Below, one piece after another: positions 59,601 through 64,000 of a stretch of 64,000 bases of DNA. A program made the translations under genes and the position numbers. The DNA is taken from NCBI GenBank assembly GCA_964035545.1, contig OZ037773.1:7590751-7654750 (forward strand), read 5' to 3'. The DNA comes from Bugula neritina (Eukaryota; Bryozoa; Gymnolaemata; Cheilostomatida; Bugulidae). The notes beneath the pieces are model-generated. The model was not told where the DNA came from. It saw only the letters and a list, made by a program, of their open reading frames with translations, and searched no databases. Numbering within the stretch: position 1 is the stretch's first letter; each line of letters begins with the position of its first letter.

Positions 59601-60168
59601 CTGGTAAATTATCTGATTTTATCTACTTGTGCTGTGAGTTAATGCATAGTTTGGGGAGTAACTGTGGTGTGGTGGTTAGAGTGCTGGCTTAGTAAACACA
59701 AGGTTAGTGGTTCATGTCCGAACACCATTGGTGATGTTATGAAGAACATCTGGTCATAATTGCTCCTGTGCCTCATGTGAATAAGTTTGCTTAAAAAAGC
59801 TCTTGCCATCAGGGGTTCTCACAGGGATAGTGACTATAGTGTAGGTTATTGCATATTGGACAAGCTTTGGGTCTCTTATAGGTTAACAGCTGTTGTATGT
59901 TTCAGGGGAAGCAACTTCTTAATGCTACATTGAGAGACTAGGTTTGTTTACGAATAATACCATTGCTTGTTGCAGATATGTTGACTGGAACAATGAAAGT
60001 GAGGCTGAGGCATTCGATATCCGTCACATGACTGAAGGTCGAATGAAAGGTCAAGCTTTCGTGACCCTTCCCAACATCGATGCTGCCCAGGCAGCTCTGA
60101 AAGAATGCCATTTGTACAGATTAAATAGCAGGCCTATGATTGTGGCTTTTGGTAAAGCTCACACTTGA
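56630..60168 (+). CDS. RNPC3: RNPC3, U11/U12-65K protein of the minor spliceosome
   Basis: Six exons: 56630-57302, 57615-57722, 58056-58174, 58633-58808, 59345-59494 and 59976-60168 (TGA), giving 472 residues (human protein 517). It has two RRM domains. RRM1 (about 9-80) has LLIKNLP and KHSAFATF. RRM2 near the C-terminus has LYVKNLA, YIFGRYVDW, EGRMKGQAFVTL. Between them is the family signature VPKFYVQVLHLMNKMNLP (162-179) followed by PPFG, then an acidic Ser/Glu stretch. EEMDSHPLLKKYSPGEPTHR precedes RRM2, as in other animals. The protein bridges U11 and U12 snRNPs; RRM2 binds the U12 snRNA hairpin (family knowledge). ATG context ATCATGG has A at -3. The middle exons are Gln-rich and poorly conserved, so the small exon at 57615 is the least certain. 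The exon 3 donor is duplicated. Confidence 0.95.
58149..58209 (+). promoter_or_regulatory. Duplicated 5' splice site of RNPC3 exon 3
   Basis: The segment ATTACCTACAGATCAG plus GTGAGGTCAA occurs twice in tandem, 26 bp apart, so two identical CAG|GTGAGG donors lie at 58175 and 58201. Only the first keeps the frame with exon 4; the second adds 26 bp and shifts it. Confidence 0.8.
59652..59850 (+). mobile_element. SINE family A copy
   Basis: A-box-like TGGTGTGGTGGTTAGAGTG, degraded B box GGTTCATGTCC, and body with ATAATTGCTCCTGTGCC and GGGGTTCTCACAGGGATAG. It lies in the last intron of RNPC3. Confidence 0.7.
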
Positions 60169-60450
60169 CTTGTGCGCGTACATTTTCTGGACATTGTTTA
60201 TATAACTGTATTTTGTATGCATATCTGTATAGTGGTGATAGTCTCTAAGCTAAGGCTATGCTTCACAAATTAGTTCACAGTGAACCTTGTACAAGCTTAT
60301 TTAGTATTGAATTATTTTTATTTTGTTGTTTTCTTTTTTTGAATATATTAATTCAATCTATAATCTTATCACCCATGTTTCTGTAACGTTGCTATATATT
60401 TTGTATCTATAGTATATCATGTAAAATATTGTACATATTATAATTATTAC

Positions 60451-60456
60451 AATAAA
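60451..60456 (+). terminator. Polyadenylation signal AATAAA of RNPC3
   Basis: Canonical hexamer 283 bp after the stop codon, followed by a TGTGTTG-type U/GU-rich sequence near 60472. Confidence 0.6.
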
Positions 60457-60519
60457 AACTTGCGCAGCTGCCTGTGTGTTGTAAATTTAACGGTTAATAT
60501 ACTTATTTTGTGTATTATG

Positions 60520-61347
60520 ATTGGTATACCCCTTGCATTGCATCTGGACGCTAGTGTGTATTTGGTGTAAAGATTTAATTGAAATTAACATCTCTGTGTT
60601 CATTGTACAAAACCATATAATTAGCATAACTATAGTGTGGACTTGAATATTAAACAATTGGTAAGAAGTAACATATTATTAATTATTCTATGTGACCACT
60701 ATAAGCTTACTGGTGAGTTTCTATTCAAAGTAAAGAGGCATGTTAACAGCTTTTGTTTTCGTTCTGAATTTCTCCACTGTTCATCTTCAGCAACTGGTTA
60801 ATGAACAGCTAAAGCTAATCACCTTACAATACAAGACAACTCCCACATATTAGGTTTTTCTGATAGACTATTGTAGCTTCAATAATTTATGATAAAACTT
60901 ATAGAAACAAACCAACACAAAGTAAAATAAGCCAAATGCTGAGAATTTTGTTTATCTCATGCTTTTCATCAAGTAAGCAGAAACAGCAGCAGCAGCAGCC
61001 ATAGTAGATGCACTTGGTGCTTTTTTGAAACTAACTCTCAAATGAGTCTAGGAAATTGTGTGATAAAATTTGTTTTCAATTTTGCTACGTAGGTGCTAAA
61101 ATTGCTTCAATTTATAACAAACTATTTTTGTTCAACAAATATATATCACGCAAGTAATGATGCATGAAATATTTGCAGTGCATCATATAGATTTATATAG
61201 GCAAGCTTTTACTAAAAGTACATGGTATTATAAAAATTTTAGTAAAATTGAATGTATGTATTATCTTGAAAGCTATTTTTGAGTCAATATTTTACGTGGA
61301 GAATTATGTGTTACCAAGTGCATTGCAACAGTTACCACTAAACATGC
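60520..61347. other. Region between RNPC3 and the type II membrane protein gene
   Basis: No exon can be supported. A (GCT)5-type run at about 60986-61001, seen on the minus strand, gives hydrophobic Leu or Ala frames. It could be a further exon only if the gene uses the donor at 61425. Confidence 0.35.
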
Positions 61348-62908
61348 TCAACATATAATATCTGGTATACGGGAGCATCTATTAGGGATTCGAGCTTGAA
61401 CAATGGTAGAAAAATCACAGCTTACTCCTGCAGGCAAGCTGGGGAATTTCCGGTTTCGTAGCGAACTTGACTTAGATTGGTTCACTACACTGTGACCTTT
61501 TGAGTAATTTGAGTTACACACAACACGAACTACGACTCTGCAGTATAAAGTTGAACTTCTTCTTTGGACGGATCTTTTATCTTTACATGTAATCATGCCA
61601 ACCTTTTAAAGATATAAAGATACAAACTTAGCCATATAGCAAAATGTTGCATGAGAGGCATTGCATTTATATAATATTATATTAACTAAATATTTTTGTT
61701 ATCAATGCAACGATGCAAAAAATAAATCTCTCCATTGTTAAAACAGCTTTAGACAGTATTGTATGTATAACATTTTATACTCAGAAGTGCTTCATGCATA
61801 GAAAATATTTATTTGATTTCTTTTTCTCCAAGCCTTGTTTGTAGTAAAACTTAGTTTCAAGAAAATTTAAAAAAAATATTTAAAATATCTACTTTTACCA
61901 AAATTGCATTTTATAGCGTTATTGTTTAAACACTTTCAGAAATTTGTGTAAACAGCATCCCAGTTATAGGTGTATCATTACCAAGTAGAGATAACACAAG
62001 CTACAATACCCTTATTACTTGTACCTGAGTTGAATGGGCATCTGTAAAGGCCCCTTTACATGCACCAGGTCTTCCTCGAGATCTACGGCTATGACTGATC
62101 ATTCGACTTCTGTATGAAGAGCGTTTAGATCTTGTGATAGGGTCAAGGTTCTCATCAACACTTGTGTCATTCCACAGCTGTAATGTTATAGTAGCCATGA
62201 TTATTGGAGAGTGTGGTTTCTGCTCTTACTCTATTACTCTTGTGTTACTCTTGCTCCAAATTTGAATAATGAGTGAACGCGCGTGTGTACGTGTGCATGT
62301 GCGTGTGTTGTATGTGTGCGCATTCCGTTCCTAATAACGATAGTGCAGCTTGCAACTAAAGAATTATAAATCTTTTACTTGCAAACATCACAAAATAAAT
62401 ATAATAAAAAGGCCGAATAAATTCAAGAGCAATAAAGATTGCGGTTTCAAGCCAATCTGAGTCCCTCTAACCAAGAGATGATAACTTAAAATTTGATTTC
62501 AAACAAAACAGAAGCATGTGTTGGCAATAATGTTTGAGCATTGAAACCAATAGTCTGACATGAATGCTAACTAAAAACTGATAACTGAAAAAATCTCAAG
62601 TAGTGGTTGGCTATACTCACTCACCGTCATAAAATGCAGCAATCTATTCAAAAAATTTAGGTATGCAAATATCATATTATGATGTTTATTTTAAAAATCT
62701 ACATGTCAGCTGTATGAGTTGGTTATCTTACCTCAATATTTCTGTTATTGCCATTTTTGTGGACAACTAATACGATATTCCTGTTTATATAATGAACAAG
62801 AAAAAATATTGCAACTACCAGAACCAGTGTAAACAAGAATGTCCCAATCACGGCTACATAAATATTAAACCTTCCTTTTTCATGCTTCTTCATATAATTC
62901 TCTTCCAT
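61348..62908 (-). CDS. Type II membrane protein with furin-like site, ligand-like, unrecognised family
   Basis: Three minus-strand exons, 62908-62732, 62177-62025 and 61602-61348 (TGA), all in phase 0, give 194 residues. A short charged N-terminus (MEENYMKKHEKGR) precedes one hydrophobic helix (about 13-41). Next come an N-glycosylation sequon (NDT at 62) and dibasic motifs RSKR (75-78) and RRSR, which fit furin-type processing. The last 84 residues contain six cysteines (TCK, YCR, VCN, VSC, NRC, IIC). This resembles a membrane-anchored, cleavable signalling ligand such as a TNF- or cystine-knot-type factor, but I see no diagnostic motif for either. The last exon may instead splice at the good donor GTAAGC (61425), losing the final Cys residues. 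The gene is convergent with RNPC3. I infer the function only from topology. Confidence 0.45.
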
Positions 62909-62986
62909 CTTGTATCAAGTACTACTAGCCAAATGCGAGCTAATTAAAGTTCACCAACAATAACACACACTTTGCCAATTTGTATG

Positions 62987-63253
62987 CTACTCATTGAAGC
63001 TGCAGCAATGAATGTGGAAACGTACACATCCCACGTCTGAAAAGTATACATCATTAGTGGAAGTGTTTCGACAAAAATAATAATGCAGGATGCTGAGTAT
63101 AGAAGAGTCATATAGTTGTTTGACTTGAAGAAGTATTATGATATAAATAATGAGAGTTACGAGTAAAGTGTTTGCTGATTGGCTGATTAGCTTGACATAC
63201 CGCCAAACCACATCTCCGTCTCCTACATTCTTATACATATATGACAGTTTCAT
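62987..63253 (-). CDS. Small open frame with one hydrophobic helix, uncertain
   Basis: An 88-codon minus-strand frame begins MKLSYMYKNVGDGD and contains a hydrophobic run (LLVTLIIYIIILL). It ends 79 bp upstream of the type II membrane protein start on the same strand. It could be an alternative first exon or a small membrane protein. The later part is Cys- and His-rich without a pattern. No splice or homology support. Confidence 0.2.
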   Translation of the reverse strand: MKLSYMYKNVGDGDVVWRYVKLISQSANTLLVTLIIYIIILLQVKQLYDSSILSILHYYFCRNTSTNDVYFSDVGCVRFHIHCCSFNE

Positions 63254-64000
63254 ATCTCATGTGATCATGAGTGATTAATTGTTTCTTCTTCCTGTTTTTT
63301 CTGCTGAGGTGTTTGTCAAAGCTTTTGGTGTCAAATCAATTTAAATAAAAATCAAATATTCAAAGTAACTTAGAGACTAAACTTGTGGGGCATAGCTGAA
63401 TCACTTTTATTGATTTTGGGCAAGTTTAGGTGGCATGATTTATTTTATTAACCAACGCAAATGCATCATTTTAAATGATATCATGTAGCAAATTAAGATG
63501 TGTAGAAAACGTACTTAACAGAGGACCACAAAACCTAATATATTTAAAAGTTTAAAATGTAGCTAAATGTGTCTATTACCAGTTATATCGGTAGTATTCT
63601 AAATGCATGTATCTAAATGTGTGTACATTATTACCAGTTATATCGGTACTCTGTAATATTCTAAATGTAGCTAAATGTGTCTATTACCAGTTATATCGGT
63701 AGTATTCTAAATGCAATTTAGCACGTAATATAGTAGTACAACATTCTATTGGATAGAAGTAAAAAGATACAGAAATAAATACACAACGCAGAAGTTGAGC
63801 AGGGCAAATATTCATTTCATTATAGAAATGCAAAGTTAAATACAACAAATTAGAATATATTATGCTTAGAGTACAGAAGATTTGGTACAACTATTCGGCA
63901 TGAAAGTAGAAGTTTATTTGGAAATGAATTTAAATGGAAATTTTTATTAATTATTAACACAAATTATAAAGGACATGTCCATATCTCAATGCTATTAATA
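63254..64000. other. AT-rich right end of the window
   Basis: No exon seen. It includes the tandem repeat at 63556-63715. Confidence 0.5.
63556..63715. repeat. Tandem repeat, three units of about 45-60 bp
   Basis: The block AAATGTGTCTATTACCAGTT plus ATATCGGTAGTATTCTAAATG occurs three times. The middle unit is diverged and longer. Non-coding. Confidence 0.8.

Overview
The window is nuclear DNA of an invertebrate animal. It is AT-rich, its genes are split into short exons with GT-AG introns, it is loaded with microsatellites, tRNA-derived SINEs and DNA transposons, and its recognisable proteins are animal ones. I cannot name the species. A lophotrochozoan is my guess only. All gene models were spliced by hand from reading frame, splice-site phase and family alignment from memory.

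Layout. (1) 0.9-5.8 kb, + strand: the 3' part of a gene made of tandem CTHRC1-like C-terminal domains, one partial and two complete. (2) 7.1-13.4 kb, - strand: a complete 9-exon CDKL1/CDKL4-type protein kinase, convergent with the first gene. (3) 15.8-17.6 kb, - strand: the last three exons of a gene ending in a death-domain-like fold. (4) 17.7-22.5 kb: a decayed hAT transposon with an 8-bp target duplication, containing a 3.2-kb long inverted repeat and two copies of a palindromic miniature element. (5) 22.9-29.5 kb: a chain of candidate + strand exons of an unrecognised gene, with a foldback Mutator-like element (exact 9-bp target duplication) in an intron. (6) 30.3-54.0 kb: three tandem glycosyltransferase family 31 genes (type II Golgi enzymes with a DGD metal-binding motif). 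The first and third look intact. The second carries one in-frame TGA. Between copies 1 and 2 lie a 5.4-kb 17-bp satellite, an LTR-like GC-richer island, half of a foldback element and a transposon relic whose protein ends in a CXC domain. (7) 56.6-60.2 kb, + strand: a complete RNPC3 (U11/U12-65K) gene of the minor spliceosome. (8) 61.3-62.9 kb, - strand: a three-exon type II membrane protein with a furin-like site and a Cys-containing C-terminus, possibly a membrane-anchored ligand.

The genes do not form a pathway; they are independent neighbours. The exception is the glycosyltransferase array, where duplication, pseudogenisation, repeat expansion and a patchy conversion-like tract can be read side by side.
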